64,000 nucleotides of DNA from positions 310,001 through 374,000 of the forward strand of contig NZ_CP038498.1 of NCBI RefSeq assembly GCF_012427845.1. Direction: 5' to 3'. Within the stretch, counting starts at the first letter, position 1. The number at the start of each line of letters is the position of its first letter. Below the pieces are notes generated by a model that was given only the letters and a program-made list of their open reading frames with translations, was not told the DNA's origin and searched no databases. This document shows positions 38,587-48,848 of this stretch, in pieces. Made by a program: the position numbers and the translations under genes. The stretch is from Pectobacterium punjabense (GTDB lineage: Bacteria > Pseudomonadota > Gammaproteobacteria > Enterobacterales > Enterobacteriaceae).

Positions 38587-39927
38587 ATGACGATAACTAC
38601 TCAGGTTGCAGAGCAGCGTAAAGCGCTGGAACTCGCGGTTGCTCAGGCACTGGAACTGGCGCGTGCCGGTTCTGATGCGGCAGAGGTCGCGGTGTCAAAA
38701 ACGACGGGCATTAGCGTCAGTACCCGTTATGGTGACGTTGAAAATGTTGAATTCAACAGCGATGGTGCGTTGGGCATTACGGTTTATCACCAACAGCGTA
38801 AAGGCAGCGCATCGTCTACCGATCTTAGCCCGGATGCGATAGCCCGTACTGTGCAGGCCGCGCTGGATATCGCGCGTTATACCTCAGTCGATCCTTTCGC
38901 TGGCCCTGCGGATCGCGATCTTCTGGCGTTTGACGCGCCGGATCTGGATCTGTTCCATCCAACTGAGTTGGATGCGGATCGCGGCATTGAATTAGCCGCT
39001 CGTGCAGAGCAGGCTGCATTACAGGCTGACAAGCGTATCACTAACACTGAAGGCGGCAGCTTTAACAGTCACTACGGCGTTAAGGTGTTTGGCAATAGCC
39101 ATGGCTTGCTAAAAAGCTACTGCTCCAGCCGTCATTCCATGTCCAGCTGCGTGATTGCCGAAGTGAATGGTGATATGGAGCGGGATTATGCCTATACCGT
39201 TGGCCGTGCGCTGGATGATTTGCTGAGCCCTGAATGGGTGGGCGAAGAGTGCGCACGCCGGACGTTATCCCGTCTGTCACCGCGTAAACTGCCGACTATG
39301 CAGGCACCGGTGATGTTTTCTGCGGAAGTGGCGACAGGCCTGTTTGGTCACTTAGTCGGTGCCATCAGCGGCGGCAGCGTTTATCGTAAATCTACCTTCC
39401 TGCTGGATAAACTGGGTCAGCAGATTCTGCCGGAGTGGCTGACGATTGAGGAACTGCCGCACTTGCTAAAAGGGCTGGCTTCTACGCCATTCGACAGCGA
39501 AGGTGTGCGGACGCAGGCGCGTGAAATTGTGAAAGCAGGCGTGTTGCAGACGTGGCTGATGACGAGCTACTCCGCACGTAAGTTGGGGATGCAGAGCACC
39601 GGCCACGCGGGCGGCATCCACAATTGGCGGATTGCCGGACAAGGTTTAGATTTCAACGGCATGTTGAAACAGATGGGTAAAGGCCTACTGGTGACCGAAC
39701 TGATGGGGCAAGGTGTGAGCGGTGTGACGGGAGATTATTCTCGTGGGGCATCTGGCTTCTGGGTCGAAAACGGTGAAATTCAGTATCCGGTCAGCGAGAT
39801 TACGATTGCGGGCAACCTGAAAGATATGTTGCGCAATATTGTGACGGTGGGGAACGATATCGAAACCCGGAGCAATATCCAGTGTGGTTCCGTGTTGCTG
39901 CCTGAAATGAAGATCGCAGGGGAATAA
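38587..39927 (+). CDS. pmbA: metalloprotease-like protein PmbA (TldE)
   Basis: PmbA is the TldD partner in the heterodimeric protease that matures microcin B17. The 446-residue protein matches E. coli PmbA over its length ([37 protein letters not shown]) but lacks the HExxxH motif seen in TldD, as expected. I chose the ATG at 38587 ([16 protein letters not shown]) because it gives a family-length protein; an open frame continues upstream through the half ERIC element but has no conserved residues. Confidence 0.95.
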   Translation: MTITTQVAEQRKALELAVAQALELARAGSDAAEVAVSKTTGISVSTRYGDVENVEFNSDGALGITVYHQQRKGSASSTDLSPDAIARTVQAALDIARYTSVDPFAGPADRDLLAFDAPDLDLFHPTELDADRGIELAARAEQAALQADKRITNTEGGSFNSHYGVKVFGNSHGLLKSYCSSRHSMSSCVIAEVNGDMERDYAYTVGRALDDLLSPEWVGEECARRTLSRLSPRKLPTMQAPVMFSAEVATGLFGHLVGAISGGSVYRKSTFLLDKLGQQILPEWLTIEELPHLLKGLASTPFDSEGVRTQAREIVKAGVLQTWLMTSYSARKLGMQSTGHAGGIHNWRIAGQGLDFNGMLKQMGKGLLVTELMGQGVSGVTGDYSRGASGFWVENGEIQYPVSEITIAGNLKDMLRNIVTVGNDIETRSNIQCGSVLLPEMKIAGE

Positions 39928-39940
39928 GCTTACTCTGCGC

Positions 39941-39981
39941 GAGTAACCGTCGCCGTCGGCAGTGTCCGACGGCTGTTACTC
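39941..39981 (+). terminator. long hairpin after pmbA
   Basis: GAGTAAC (39941-39947) pairs with GTTACTC (39975-39981) around an inner GCCGTCGG/CCGACGGC stem. No T run follows, so termination efficiency is uncertain. Confidence 0.5.
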
Positions 39982-40028
39982 TATGCCTTTATCAGCATGC
40001 ATTTATAGCAGAGTAGCACCTTGCTGAT

Positions 40029-40439
40029 TTAGCGGTGGTACTCGCCTGCGGCTTCTGGCTGATAGAGTAGTTCTACTACTTCAATTCGCGTTTCTTCACC
40101 GTTTGGCAATTTCCAGGCGATCGTGTTTCCCACATGCATTCCCAATAGTGCTGCGCCCAGCGGAGCCATCACCGACAGCGGTTCTTGACTGTCCTTCACC
40201 GCGGCTGGATACACCAGTGTGCGGATATGCTCTTCATTGGTATTCAGATCGCGGAAACGCACCCGACTATTCATGGTGACGACATGTGAGGGAATCGATG
40301 CTGAAGGCAAAATTTCTGCCCGATCCAGTTCCTCATTCAACGCCTGTGCGATATCGCTGTCCGCAAAGGCGGGCTGCTCCAATAACTTATCCAGACGTTC
40401 TGCATCCAATTCACTGATTGTCAGGTTAGGTTTCGTCAT
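40029..40439 (-). CDS. rnk: regulator of nucleoside diphosphate kinase
   Basis: Rnk is a 136-residue GreA-like protein that binds RNA polymerase and affects NDP kinase levels. It has an N-terminal coiled coil, shorter than in GreA (ISELDAERLDKLLEQ, ALNEELDRAE), and a C-terminal FKBP-like domain (SVMAPLGAALLGMHVGNTIAWKL). It lies between pmbA and the npr end of the rpoN operon. Confidence 0.95.
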   Translation of the reverse strand: MTKPNLTISELDAERLDKLLEQPAFADSDIAQALNEELDRAEILPSASIPSHVVTMNSRVRFRDLNTNEEHIRTLVYPAAVKDSQEPLSVMAPLGAALLGMHVGNTIAWKLPNGEETRIEVVELLYQPEAAGEYHR

Positions 40440-40479
40440 ACTCCTCTCCAGTTGGTATTTTCAGATGATATAAAAATTA

Positions 40480-40505
40480 CCCCCCGCTCCCAGAGGAGCA
40501 GGGGG
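40480..40505 (-). terminator. terminator of the rpoN-npr operon
   Basis: CCCCC-GCTCC pairs with GGAGC-GGGGG (one bulged A) around a four-base loop. On the minus strand it is followed by TAATTTTTAT. Confidence 0.85.
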
Positions 40506-40601
40506 TATAAGAAAATATTATGATTTATGTAGGTAGATAGTAGGAGGTTCGGAAGGGAAAGTGAAGCACTAAGGTGTACTGATAGCCAGCTAAGGAAATC
40601 G

Positions 40602-40874
40602 CTAGTCTTCGTCGAACCCAGCTTCAAATAGCTTGATGACGGCAGCCAGTGCCTGATCTTCATCTGGGCCAGTCGCTTCTACCTCAATGAGACGCCCTTT
40701 CGCCGAGTCCAGCATCAACATGGCAATCACGCTGCTGGCTTCGGCTTCGGTGCCGCTGTCATTACGTAGTATCACTTCCGCATCAAAGCTCTGCACCAAT
40801 TCGAACAACTTCATCGCTGGACGAGCGTGCATACCGAGCTTGTTTTTGATTTCAACCGTTTGCCGGACTGTCAT
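40602..40874 (-). CDS. npr: nitrogen-PTS phosphocarrier protein NPr
   Basis: NPr carries phosphate from EI-Ntr to EIIA-Ntr (PtsN). The 90-residue HPr-like protein has the active-site histidine in [13 protein letters not shown] (His16) and the conserved serine region [12 protein letters not shown]. It is last in the rpoN-hpf-ptsN-rapZ-npr string, 31 bases after rapZ. Confidence 0.97.
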   Translation of the reverse strand: MTVRQTVEIKNKLGMHARPAMKLFELVQSFDAEVILRNDSGTEAEASSVIAMLMLDSAKGRLIEVEATGPDEDQALAAVIKLFEAGFDED

Positions 40875-40905
40875 GGGTTACCTGGCTGTACTGGTTTGCC
40901 GACTA

Positions 40906-41763
40906 TCACGAGGGTTTACGTTTTTCCAGCGTACGGTGGCGTGACTGTACGTTTTTACCGCGTGAGCGGAAATAGTCTGCCAACTGTTCAGCGACGTAAA
41001 CCGAACGGTGCTTACCGCCAGTACAGCCAATGGCGACGGTCAGGTAGCTACGGTTATTGGTTTCCAGCATCGGCAGCCACAGTTCGAGATAGCTACGAGT
41101 CTGGTAGATAAAGTTGTGCACTTCGGTATGTCGGTCGAGGAAGGACGCAACGGGCTTGTCTAGACCGGTCATCGGACGCAGTTTCGGGTCCCAGTGCGGG
41201 TTCGGCAGGAAACGTACGTCAAAGACGTAATCCGCATCGATAGGAATACCGTGCTTAAAGCCGAACGATTCGAACACCATCGTAAGCTCGCGTTCCCGCT
41301 TGCCGAGCAGCCGTGTACGCAGCATTTCGGCCAGTTCGTGCACCGACATCTCTGAGGTGTCGATAATCAGATCGGCGCGCGAACGCAGCGGTTCCAGCAG
41401 GTCGCTTTCTTCATCAATCGCGCTTTCCAACGACAGATTCTTGCTGGACAGTGGGTGCAGGCGGCGGGTATCGCTATAGCGACGGATCAGCGTGTTGCGA
41501 TCGGCGTCCAGAAACAGCAACTGAGGCGAGAAGCTTGATGGCAGTTGCTCCATGGCATGCTCGAAGATCTCTGGAGATTCCGGCATATTGCGCACGTCAA
41601 TGCTGACTGCGGCAGAAATATTACGAGCCGCAAGCGTATTTGCCAGTTCTGGCAGAAGAACCACTGGTAGATTATCTACGCAGTAGAACCCCATATCTTC
41701 CAATGCGCGCAGGGCGACAGATTTTCCTGATCCTGAGCGACCGCTGACAATCATCAGTACCAT
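40906..41763 (-). CDS. rapZ: RNase adaptor protein RapZ
   Basis: RapZ binds the GlmY and GlmZ sRNAs and directs RNase E to GlmZ, controlling glucosamine-6-phosphate synthase. The 285-residue protein has Walker A GRSGSGKS (residues 8-15), a Walker B-like [11 protein letters not shown] and the C-terminal sugar-sensing and RNA-binding part with [14 protein letters not shown] and a basic end [10 protein letters not shown]. The start at 41763 ([11 protein letters not shown]) matches E. coli. Confidence 0.97.
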   Translation of the reverse strand: MVLMIVSGRSGSGKSVALRALEDMGFYCVDNLPVVLLPELANTLAARNISAAVSIDVRNMPESPEIFEHAMEQLPSSFSPQLLFLDADRNTLIRRYSDTRRLHPLSSKNLSLESAIDEESDLLEPLRSRADLIIDTSEMSVHELAEMLRTRLLGKRERELTMVFESFGFKHGIPIDADYVFDVRFLPNPHWDPKLRPMTGLDKPVASFLDRHTEVHNFIYQTRSYLELWLPMLETNNRSYLTVAIGCTGGKHRSVYVAEQLADYFRSRGKNVQSRHRTLEKRKPS

Positions 41764-41917
41764 CTGACGACTCCCCTCTGGCAACGTGATGGCGAATTTT
41801 CATTGCCATGATTTTTATGATGTATCGCTAAAAAATGACGGCTTAGCGCACGGATTGCAAGCATTCTCTCGTTCTACTGCGAATAGCCCGTCATCGTGAG
41901 TATGACGATCGTCTGGT

Positions 41918-42391
41918 TTAACCCGCTTCCGTCATAATCTGGTACAGCTCTTCATCGCTTTGCGCCGCGCGTAGGCGTCGGCAAACCGTTTTATCCGCCA
42001 GTCGTTTGGCAACAAGCGACAGGGTATGCAAATGGGTTTTACATTGTTCCGCTGGAACCAGCAAGGCAAAAAGCAGATCAACAGCCTGATTATCAATAGC
42101 ATCGAAAGCGATCGGTTGCTCTAACTGGATGAAAACACCGATGGCACCCAGCGCATTATCGTCTTCCAGCTTACCGTGAGGAATGGCAATGCCGCCGCCG
42201 ATTCCCGTGCTGCCCATCCGCTCCCGGGTCAGGATGGCATCAAAGATAATCTGCGAGGGAATGTTAAGCTGCCTGGCGGCCAGCTCGCTGATAATTTCCA
42301 ATGCCCGTTTTTTACTCTGGCAGTGGACGGTGCTTCGGGTGCACTCAGGACGTAACACGGTGCTGAGTTGCAATACGGGATCGTGGCTCAT
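41918..42391 (-). CDS. ptsN: nitrogen-PTS IIA component PtsN
   Basis: PtsN (EIIA-Ntr) is phosphorylated by NPr and regulates potassium uptake and other systems. The 157-residue protein has the phosphorylated histidine in GGIAIPHGKLE (about residue 72) and the conserved THLHTLSLVAKRLADK. I chose the ATG at 42391 (MSHDPVLQLSTVL) by alignment; an upstream in-frame start adds 29 unconserved residues. It follows hpf by 96 bases. Confidence 0.96.
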   Translation of the reverse strand: MSHDPVLQLSTVLRPECTRSTVHCQSKKRALEIISELAARQLNIPSQIIFDAILTRERMGSTGIGGGIAIPHGKLEDDNALGAIGVFIQLEQPIAFDAIDNQAVDLLFALLVPAEQCKTHLHTLSLVAKRLADKTVCRRLRAAQSDEELYQIMTEAG

Positions 42392-42487
42392 TTTATTTTC
42401 ACTTAACGACGCTTTCACTTCTGGTGATCCCACGCCATCCGTCGGATAGCGTGGGTTTGTTCCTTTACCAAATGGCAAAGGAGAAAA

Positions 42488-42775
42488 TTAGTGCTGCTTG
42501 AGCTTATCTTTATGCTTATTGAGCTGTCTTGCCAGCTTATCAATCAATAAATCTATCGCGGCGTACATATCTGCCGCCTCGGAGGTTGCATGCAGCTCCC
42601 CACCATTAACATGGAGCGTGGCCTCGGCAATTTGCTGAACTTTTTCCACTCTCAATACCACATTGACCTGATTAATCCGGTCAAAATACTGCTCTAATTT
42701 GGCAAATTTGCCATTTACAAAATCACGCAGTGGTTCAGTGATCTCGATGTGGTGTCCGGTAATGTTGAGCTGCAT
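42488..42775 (-). CDS. hpf: ribosome hibernation promoting factor (short form)
   Basis: HPF binds the 30S decoding centre and promotes 100S dimers in stationary phase. The 95-residue protein begins MQLNITGHHIEITEPLRDFV and shows the beta-alpha-beta-beta-beta-alpha pattern with the basic end LARQLNKHKDKLKQH. No dimerisation domain is present, so it is the short enterobacterial form. It lies 23 bases after rpoN. Confidence 0.97.
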   Translation of the reverse strand: MQLNITGHHIEITEPLRDFVNGKFAKLEQYFDRINQVNVVLRVEKVQQIAEATLHVNGGELHATSEAADMYAAIDLLIDKLARQLNKHKDKLKQH

Positions 42776-42798
42776 AGTGTCTTCCTTCTCTGTTGAGA

Positions 42799-44232
42799 TC
42801 AAATCAGTTGTTTACGCTGATTCGATGGTGGGATAGATAAAGACTCTCGGTATTTTGCGACGGTACGGCGTGCCACGATGATGCCCTGATCGGAGAGCAA
42901 CGTGGTGAGCTTGCTGTCGCTCAATGGCTTCGCAGGGTTTTCCGCGGCAATAAGCTTTTTCACCAGCGCACGGATTGCCGTTGACGAGGCTTCTCCGCCG
43001 CTATCGGTATTAACGTGGCTGGAGAAGAAATATTTTAGCTCAAAAATGCCGCGCGGGCTGTGCAGGAACTTCTGTGTCGTCACGCGTGAGATGGTGGATT
43101 CATGCATATCTACCGCTTGGGCGATGTCTGCCAACACCATAGGCTTCATGAATTCTTCGCCCTGCTCGAAGAAATCCTGCTGCTGTTCGACGATGCAGCG
43201 GGTCACTTTCAGCAGCGTGTCATTGCGGCTTTCCAGACTTTTGATGAGCCAGCGCGCTTCTTGCAGGTTACTGCGAATAAATTGCCCGTCGCTGTCGTTG
43301 CGCGTGCTGTTACCCAGCGCCGCATATTGCTGATTAATCTGCAAACGGGGAACGCTGTCGGTGTTGAGTTCGACGGCCCAGATCCCCTGAACTTTACGTA
43401 CCAGCACGTCAGGAATCACGTATTCAGATTCACCGGTGTTGATCGATTGTCCCGGTCGGGGATCGAGCGATTGGATCAGCGCCAGCGCTTCTTTCAGCAC
43501 CTCTTCTTTTAGACGAGTCACGCGGATCAGGCTGCGGAAATCATGGTTGGCTAACAGATCGAGATGATCGCTGACGATCAGGCGAGCCTCGAGCAAGCGC
43601 GGCGTGCTGTTGTCAAATTGGGAAAGTTGCACCAGCAGACAATCACGCAGGTCTCGAGCAGCAACGCCTACAGGATCGAAGCGTTGCACGCGCTTAAGTA
43701 CGGCTTCGACTTCTTCCAGCGTCACGTCGTCGTCACCGATGCTGTCGAGGATGTCTTCCAGCGGCACCGTCAGGTAGCCAGTGTTGTCCACGGCATCGAC
43801 AATCGAGGTCGCGATGGCGGCATCGGTATCTGAAAACGGCGTCAGCTCAACCTGCCACATCAGGTAATCCTGAAGCGTTTGCGTGGTTTCACCTTGATAA
43901 ATTGGCAGTTCTTCGTCGCGATAATCGGTGCCAGTGCCCGACGGCGTGCCCGCGGAATAAATCTCATCCCAGGTGGCATCGAGCGGTAATTCTTCCGGCA
44001 TGTCCCGTTGCTCGAGGGCTTCACCGGTATCCAGTGAATCGCTGTCTGCCTTTTCGAATGACTCGATTTCGTCGTGCTGATCCGTTTGTTCAAGCAACGG
44101 ATTGCTTTCCAGCGCCAGTTGAATCTCCTGTTGCAATTCAAGCGTGGACAGTTGCAACAGCCGAATTGCCTGTTGGAGCTGTGGAGTCATGGCCAGTTGC
44201 TGGCTAAGCCTGAGTTGCAAACCTTGCTTCAT
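42799..44232 (-). CDS. rpoN: RNA polymerase sigma-54 factor
   Basis: RpoN recognises -24/-12 promoters that need enhancer-binding activators, for nitrogen use and, in soft-rot bacteria, virulence genes. The 477-residue protein has the Gln-rich activator region ([20 protein letters not shown]), an acidic linker, the core-binding region and the HTH ([19 protein letters not shown]). The RpoN box [10 protein letters not shown] lies near the C-terminus. It follows lptB by 49 bases. Confidence 0.98.
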   Translation of the reverse strand: MKQGLQLRLSQQLAMTPQLQQAIRLLQLSTLELQQEIQLALESNPLLEQTDQHDEIESFEKADSDSLDTGEALEQRDMPEELPLDATWDEIYSAGTPSGTGTDYRDEELPIYQGETTQTLQDYLMWQVELTPFSDTDAAIATSIVDAVDNTGYLTVPLEDILDSIGDDDVTLEEVEAVLKRVQRFDPVGVAARDLRDCLLVQLSQFDNSTPRLLEARLIVSDHLDLLANHDFRSLIRVTRLKEEVLKEALALIQSLDPRPGQSINTGESEYVIPDVLVRKVQGIWAVELNTDSVPRLQINQQYAALGNSTRNDSDGQFIRSNLQEARWLIKSLESRNDTLLKVTRCIVEQQQDFFEQGEEFMKPMVLADIAQAVDMHESTISRVTTQKFLHSPRGIFELKYFFSSHVNTDSGGEASSTAIRALVKKLIAAENPAKPLSDSKLTTLLSDQGIIVARRTVAKYRESLSIPPSNQRKQLI

Positions 44233-44281
44233 AAATCGCGCTAACGTCCCATAAGTACTGCAAAAAGAAAATATTACCCTA

Positions 44282-45007
44282 TCAGAGTCGGAAGCCTTCG
44301 CCCAGATAGACGCGTTTCACCTGTTCATCGGCCAGAATATCGGTCGGTGAACCGTGGGCGATCAGGTTGCCCTGACTCACGATGTAGGCTCGTTCACAGA
44401 CATCCAGCGTCTCGCGGACGTTATGATCGGTAATCAACACGCCCAGTCCGCTGTCACGCAGATGCTCAATAATTTTTTTAATATCCAGTACGGAGATCGG
44501 GTCTACGCCCGCAAACGGTTCATCCAGCAGGATAAATTTTGGGTTTGCCGCTAGCGCACGCGCAATCTCCACGCGGCGTCTTTCCCCACCCGACAGAGAT
44601 TGTCCCAGACTATCGCTCAAATGAGTAATATTGAATTCTTCCATTAACTCGTTGGCACGATCTTCCTGCTGCTCGGTCGTCAAATCTTTACGGATCTGTA
44701 ACACCGCCATCAGGTTGCCGTAGACGCTTAAGCGACGAAAAATCGAGGCTTCCTGCGGCAGGTAGCCGATGCCGCGTAAGGCGCGCTCGTGCAGAGGAAG
44801 CAGGCTGATGTCGTCGTCATCAATGGCGATGCGTCCTTCATCACGTGGGACGATACCCACGACCATGTAGAATGTTGTGGTCTTTCCTGCACCGTTCGGC
44901 CCGAGCAGGCCGACGATTTCACCGGAGTTGACGGTGAGGCTGACGTTCTCCACGACCTTACGGCCTTTGTACGCCTTAGCCAGATTTTCTGCGGTTAATG
45001 TTGCCAT
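44282..45007 (-). CDS. lptB: LPS export ATPase LptB
   Basis: LptB powers extraction of LPS from the inner membrane with LptFGC. The 241-residue ABC protein shows Walker [10 protein letters not shown] (about 36-44), the signature [15 protein letters not shown] and Walker [14 protein letters not shown]. It is preceded by lptA with a three-base gap, in the kdsC-lptC-lptA-lptB order. Confidence 0.98.
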   Translation of the reverse strand: MATLTAENLAKAYKGRKVVENVSLTVNSGEIVGLLGPNGAGKTTTFYMVVGIVPRDEGRIAIDDDDISLLPLHERALRGIGYLPQEASIFRRLSVYGNLMAVLQIRKDLTTEQQEDRANELMEEFNITHLSDSLGQSLSGGERRRVEIARALAANPKFILLDEPFAGVDPISVLDIKKIIEHLRDSGLGVLITDHNVRETLDVCERAYIVSQGNLIAHGSPTDILADEQVKRVYLGEGFRL

Positions 45008-45010
45008 AAC

Positions 45011-45583
45011 TTATTCAGTGACCCGTGGTTGCGGTTGTTGAGAACGAGAAGGCTGGCTTTTGTTCTCTTTCTCCTGAAGCTGAGAGGGGACTAACACCGT
45101 CGTCACGCGTTTTCCTTTATCGCTGGTCGCTTCCATCTGCTGTTGTTTCACCAAATAGGTGATGCGATCGCCTTTGACATTGCTGTCCTGCTGTTCCAGA
45201 TAGGCATTACCTGTCAGTACCAGAAGGTCTTTGGCCAGCTCATAGCGGATTTTTTGCGCGTGGCCTTTTACCGGCTTGCCGTTATCCTGCATCTGGTAGA
45301 ACGTCACGGGGTTACCGTAACCTTCCACCACTTCGCTGCCTTGTGCACCCTGTGGACGTGTCACAACGACCTTATCGGCCTTCACTTCAATCGTTCCTTG
45401 TTTCACGACAACATTGCCGGTGAACGTCACGGTGTTGCCCTGCATGTCCAGAGATTGCTGGGCTGAATCAATGTGAATAGGCTGGTTGCTATCGCCAGTC
45501 ACGGCAAAGGCGGAAACGCTGACGGCGAACAGCGAGCTGGCGATCAGGGTGTTACGCATCAGGTTATTGGTTTTGGATTTCAT
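45011..45583 (-). CDS. lptA: periplasmic LPS-bridge protein LptA
   Basis: LptA forms the periplasmic bridge that carries LPS from LptC to LptD. The 190-residue precursor has a signal peptide (cleavage near VSAFA, residue 27) and the beta-jellyroll segments QQSLDMQGNTVTFTGNV and VLTGNAYLEQQDSNVKGD. Its start overlaps the end of lptC by 20 bases. Confidence 0.97.
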   Translation of the reverse strand: MKSKTNNLMRNTLIASSLFAVSVSAFAVTGDSNQPIHIDSAQQSLDMQGNTVTFTGNVVVKQGTIEVKADKVVVTRPQGAQGSEVVEGYGNPVTFYQMQDNGKPVKGHAQKIRYELAKDLLVLTGNAYLEQQDSNVKGDRITYLVKQQQMEATSDKGKRVTTVLVPSQLQEKENKSQPSRSQQPQPRVTE

Positions 45584-46130
45584 AAGAGGTTTTTACCTTT
45601 TCGATCAACTCGGCCGTTTTATTACGCAGATTTCCGCGCATTTTCATTCCGCTTGAGGTAAAGCTGGCGCCGTACAGGATGACTTCATCATCGGAAGCGA
45701 CGTCCTGCGTGACCAGGTTCACCTGGGCATTATTCGTTGTGATGCGCTGAAGCTGAGTGTCCTTTGTCAGGCTATTCACCTCGACGTGGCCATACAGATA
45801 GAGCATCTTGTCTTTTGTCAGCTTGGCGCGATCGGCGCGTACTGACCAGGTTGCAATGCCTTGTTCATTGAACAGCGTGGCAACGGGGGTCGTAAACCAA
45901 CTCAACTGCTCATCGTTGAAATACTCCGCTTTTTCCGAAATCAGTCTGTAGCTTAGTTTACCCGCAGGGCTGTATACCTGAGTGTTGGTCTTTTCGCTGG
46001 TATAGACTGGCACAGTAGGGTCATTTGCATCCGGTGTCGATACGGTGTCGTCATCCGCAATATTCCAGCCGATGAGGATCAATACCAACAGGGCGAGAAA
46101 AGCGGTCAGCCAACGCTTGGTTTTACTCAT
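45564..46130 (-). CDS. lptC: LPS export protein LptC
   Basis: LptC passes LPS from LptBFG to LptA. The 188-residue protein has one N-terminal membrane segment (about 7-24, WLTAFLALLVLILIGWNIA) and a periplasmic beta-jellyroll. It overlaps kdsC by four bases at its start and lptA by 20 at its end, so the genes are translationally coupled. Confidence 0.96.
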   Translation of the reverse strand: MSKTKRWLTAFLALLVLILIGWNIADDDTVSTPDANDPTVPVYTSEKTNTQVYSPAGKLSYRLISEKAEYFNDEQLSWFTTPVATLFNEQGIATWSVRADRAKLTKDKMLYLYGHVEVNSLTKDTQLQRITTNNAQVNLVTQDVASDDEVILYGASFTSSGMKMRGNLRNKTAELIEKVKTSYEIQNQ

Positions 46131-46693
46131 ATCGACAACCCTTTGGCATGCTCCAGCTTGTCCTGCGAGAACAGAATCAAATCACACAGCTCACGAACTG
46201 CGCCACGGCCACCCGCAATACGGGTGACATAATCCGCGCGCGGTAACAGCAGCGGGTGGGCGTCCGCTACGGCAACGCTCAGACCAACCTGTGCCATCAC
46301 TGGCCAGTCGATCATGTCGTCGCCGATATAGGCCACCTGATTTGCTGTGACCGACAGTTTATCCAACAGATCGTTGAAGGCCAAAACCTTATCCGATTGC
46401 CCTTGATAAAGGTGGTTAATGCCCAGTGTTTTACAGCGATCTTCCAGCAATTTTGCGGAACGCCCGGTAATGATGGCAACCTCAAGGCCAGACGTCAGCA
46501 AGCAGCGAATACCATAGCCATCACGGACGTTAAACGCTTTCAGCTCTTCGCCGTGGTTACCCATGTAAATCAGACCATCGGACATCACGCCGTCAACGTC
46601 GCAGATTAACAGGCGAACTTCACGGGCTTTATCCAGTACCTGTTGATCGACAGGCCCATAACAGGTATCGGTTTGCGCCCTGGTTTCACTCAT
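46127..46693 (-). CDS. kdsC: 3-deoxy-D-manno-octulosonate 8-phosphate phosphatase
   Basis: KdsC removes the phosphate from KDO-8-P in LPS core synthesis. The 188-residue HAD phosphatase has motif I LLICDVDGVMSDG (about 32-44), the threonine motif IITGRSAKLLEDR and the acidic motif YIGDDMIDWPVM. It lies 19 bases after kdsD. Confidence 0.97.
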   Translation of the reverse strand: MSETRAQTDTCYGPVDQQVLDKAREVRLLICDVDGVMSDGLIYMGNHGEELKAFNVRDGYGIRCLLTSGLEVAIITGRSAKLLEDRCKTLGINHLYQGQSDKVLAFNDLLDKLSVTANQVAYIGDDMIDWPVMAQVGLSVAVADAHPLLLPRADYVTRIAGGRGAVRELCDLILFSQDKLEHAKGLSI

Positions 46694-46712
46694 TCACAAT
46701 TATCCTTTCTTT

Positions 46713-47804
46713 TTAAACCACGCCAGCCCGCAGCATATCGTGCATATGGACAATACCGACCAGACGATCGTTCTCTGCCACCAGCACTGAGGTAATGTGG
46801 CGCGACTGCATCAGATTAAGTGCGTCCACCGCCAGCGTTTGCGGTGCAACTCGGATGCCGCCCGCGGTCATCACATCAGCAATGCGCGCGCTGTTCAAGT
46901 CAATATTCATGTCGAAGATACGGCGCAGGTCACCATCGGTAAAGATACCCTGAATTTTCATATCCGCTTCGCAGATTACCGTCATACCCAGATTTTTGCG
47001 CGTAATTTCCACCAGTGCATCACGCAGCGAGGCATCGTGTGGGACATGGGGAATCTCGTCGCCAGAATGCATGATATCGCTGATACGCAGTAAAAGTTTG
47101 CGGCCAAGTGCGCCACCGGGGTGAGAGAGGGCGAAATCTTCGGCAGTAAAACCGCGCGCCTGTAGCAACGCCACGGCGAGCGCATCGCCCATCACCAGCG
47201 TCGCAGTCGTGCTGGTGGTAGGAGCCAAACCGAGCGGGCAGGCTTCCTGAGGAACGTGGACGCACAGGTGTATATCCGCCGCTTTACCCATCGTACTTTC
47301 TGGTGCGCTGGTCATGCAGATCAGGAACACTTTCTGTCGTTTCAGAACAGGGATCAGCGACAGGATTTCATGGGATTCGCCAGAGTTGGAAATCGCGATC
47401 ACGACATCGTGCGGCGTTACCATGCCAAGGTCACCGTGGCTGGCTTCGCCTGGATGGACAAAAAAAGCGGGCGTACCGGTGCTGGCGAAGGTTGCGGCAA
47501 TCTTACAGCCGATGTGGCCGGACTTGCCCATTCCCATCACTACCACTTTGCCCTGACAGTGAAAGATCTTTTTACAGGCGAGCGTAAAATTGTCGTCAAT
47601 ATACTGATCTAATTGCGCAAGCCCATCGCGCTCGATGCTCAGTACCTGCTTGCCTGCCTGCTGGAAATCGAAGTTTGCTGGCAGTTCAGGCCCCTTCTGT
47701 TGCGTGTGATCGGATTGTCGTTCGTGATCGGCTTGTGTTGCATGATCGGATAGTGCACGGTCAGACTGCTGTTTTAGATGAGCATCGTGTTCAAACTGTG
47801 ACAT
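46713..47804 (-). CDS. kdsD: D-arabinose 5-phosphate isomerase with a repeat-bearing N-terminal extension
   Basis: KdsD converts ribulose 5-phosphate to arabinose 5-phosphate for KDO synthesis. The 363-residue protein has a SIS domain (VVVMGMGKSGHIGCKIAATF, STTATLVMGDALAVAL) and two C-terminal CBS domains. It is about 35 residues longer than E. coli KdsD. The extra part, before ANFDFQQAGKQVLSIERD, is made of six-residue repeats with SDH/ADH (SDHATQADHERQSDHTQQ), encoded by an 18-bp tandem repeat. The chosen start gives MSQFEHDAHL. No internal methionine precedes FDFQQ, so the extension is likely real. Confidence 0.94.
   Translation of the reverse strand: MSQFEHDAHLKQQSDRALSDHATQADHERQSDHTQQKGPELPANFDFQQAGKQVLSIERDGLAQLDQYIDDNFTLACKKIFHCQGKVVVMGMGKSGHIGCKIAATFASTGTPAFFVHPGEASHGDLGMVTPHDVVIAISNSGESHEILSLIPVLKRQKVFLICMTSAPESTMGKAADIHLCVHVPQEACPLGLAPTTSTTATLVMGDALAVALLQARGFTAEDFALSHPGGALGRKLLLRISDIMHSGDEIPHVPHDASLRDALVEITRKNLGMTVICEADMKIQGIFTDGDLRRIFDMNIDLNSARIADVMTAGGIRVAPQTLAVDALNLMQSRHITSVLVAENDRLVGIVHMHDMLRAGVV
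47707..47778. repeat. 18-bp tandem repeat in the kdsD 5' coding region
   Basis: Units begin TGATCGG at 47707, 47725 and 47743, with a diverged fourth unit (TCAGACTG) at 47761. The period keeps the reading frame, so copy-number change would lengthen or shorten the KdsD extension by six residues per unit. Confidence 0.8.
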
Positions 47805-47861
47805 ACCAATAGTCCTGATTATGATGAAAAACGGAACCGCATAGTTATGAAAAACAGGTTC

Positions 47862-48827
47862 TTATGAAAAACAGAACAACACCGTAAGGTAGGCGATAAA
47901 CGCGCAGCATAATAATGCGCCTGCGCCCTGTCCTATATGGCGTTTTTTGCTGAGGCATAGTGCGGTTAACAACACGCTCGCCGCCAGCATGACCCAATAG
48001 TCGCGCTGAAAAACCTGAGGATTCAGTGCGCCCGGCGAGAGTAGTGCGGGTACGCCCAGCACAATTGCAATATTAAAGATGTTCGAGCCAATCAGGTTAC
48101 CCAGTGCAATATCATCTTCTTTCTTCAACGTCCCGACGATGGCCGTAGCAAGCTCAGGCAGGCTGGTGCCGATCGCCAATATGGTCAGCCCGATGGTCAA
48201 TTCGCTGACATCGAAGTAACGCGCAATGACGGTCGCGTTATCCACCACCATCCGGGCGGCCATGGGTAAAATAATCATACCGAGAATCAGCCACAGCACG
48301 GCAGCCATCTGATTGCTGTCGTCCTGCGGCAGTTCTGCCAACTGTTCACGAGTCAGGCTGTCGCCGCCTTCCCGCTGTGCCTGTTGTGCCATACGAAGTA
48401 TCAACACCAGACACAGACTGGCGGCGAAGAGCAGCATCATGCCGTCGGCGCGACTCAGGTAGCTATCATGCAGCAAAACGCCACACAATAAAGTGACGGA
48501 CAACATGAGCGGCAGCTCTCGGCGCAGCAGAGTCGAATGTACTGTGAGTGGGCGAATGAGTGCCGCGCTGCCGAGAATGAGTAAAATATTGGTGATATTG
48601 GAGCCGATAACATTGCCGACGGCCATATCGTTTTGATCGTTTAAGGCCGCAGTAACAGAAACGATCAGCTCAGGTAGTGAGGTGCCGAAGCCGACAATAG
48701 TGATGCCGATGATAAAAGGCGGTAAGCCGAGAGAACGCGCAAGCACGGCGGCACCGTAGACAAGACGATCGGCACCGTAAACCAGTAATAGCAAACCAAC
48801 GAACAAGAGTAGTGTTGCAAAAAGCAT
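47862..48827 (-). CDS. yrbG: calcium/sodium antiporter YrbG
   Basis: YrbG is an inner-membrane cation/Ca2+ exchanger. The 321-residue protein has about ten membrane segments and the two alpha repeats FGTSLPELIVSVTAAL...GNVIGSNITN and IGTSLPELATAIVGTL...GNLIGSNIFN that form the ion site. I chose the ATG at 48827 (MLFATLLLFVGLLLLVYGAD). It precedes kdsD and is divergent from mlaF, as in E. coli. Confidence 0.95.
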   Translation of the reverse strand: MLFATLLLFVGLLLLVYGADRLVYGAAVLARSLGLPPFIIGITIVGFGTSLPELIVSVTAALNDQNDMAVGNVIGSNITNILLILGSAALIRPLTVHSTLLRRELPLMLSVTLLCGVLLHDSYLSRADGMMLLFAASLCLVLILRMAQQAQREGGDSLTREQLAELPQDDSNQMAAVLWLILGMIILPMAARMVVDNATVIARYFDVSELTIGLTILAIGTSLPELATAIVGTLKKEDDIALGNLIGSNIFNIAIVLGVPALLSPGALNPQVFQRDYWVMLAASVLLTALCLSKKRHIGQGAGALLCCAFIAYLTVLFCFS

Positions 48828-48848
48828 GCAGCGTCCTTTAATAGGATA

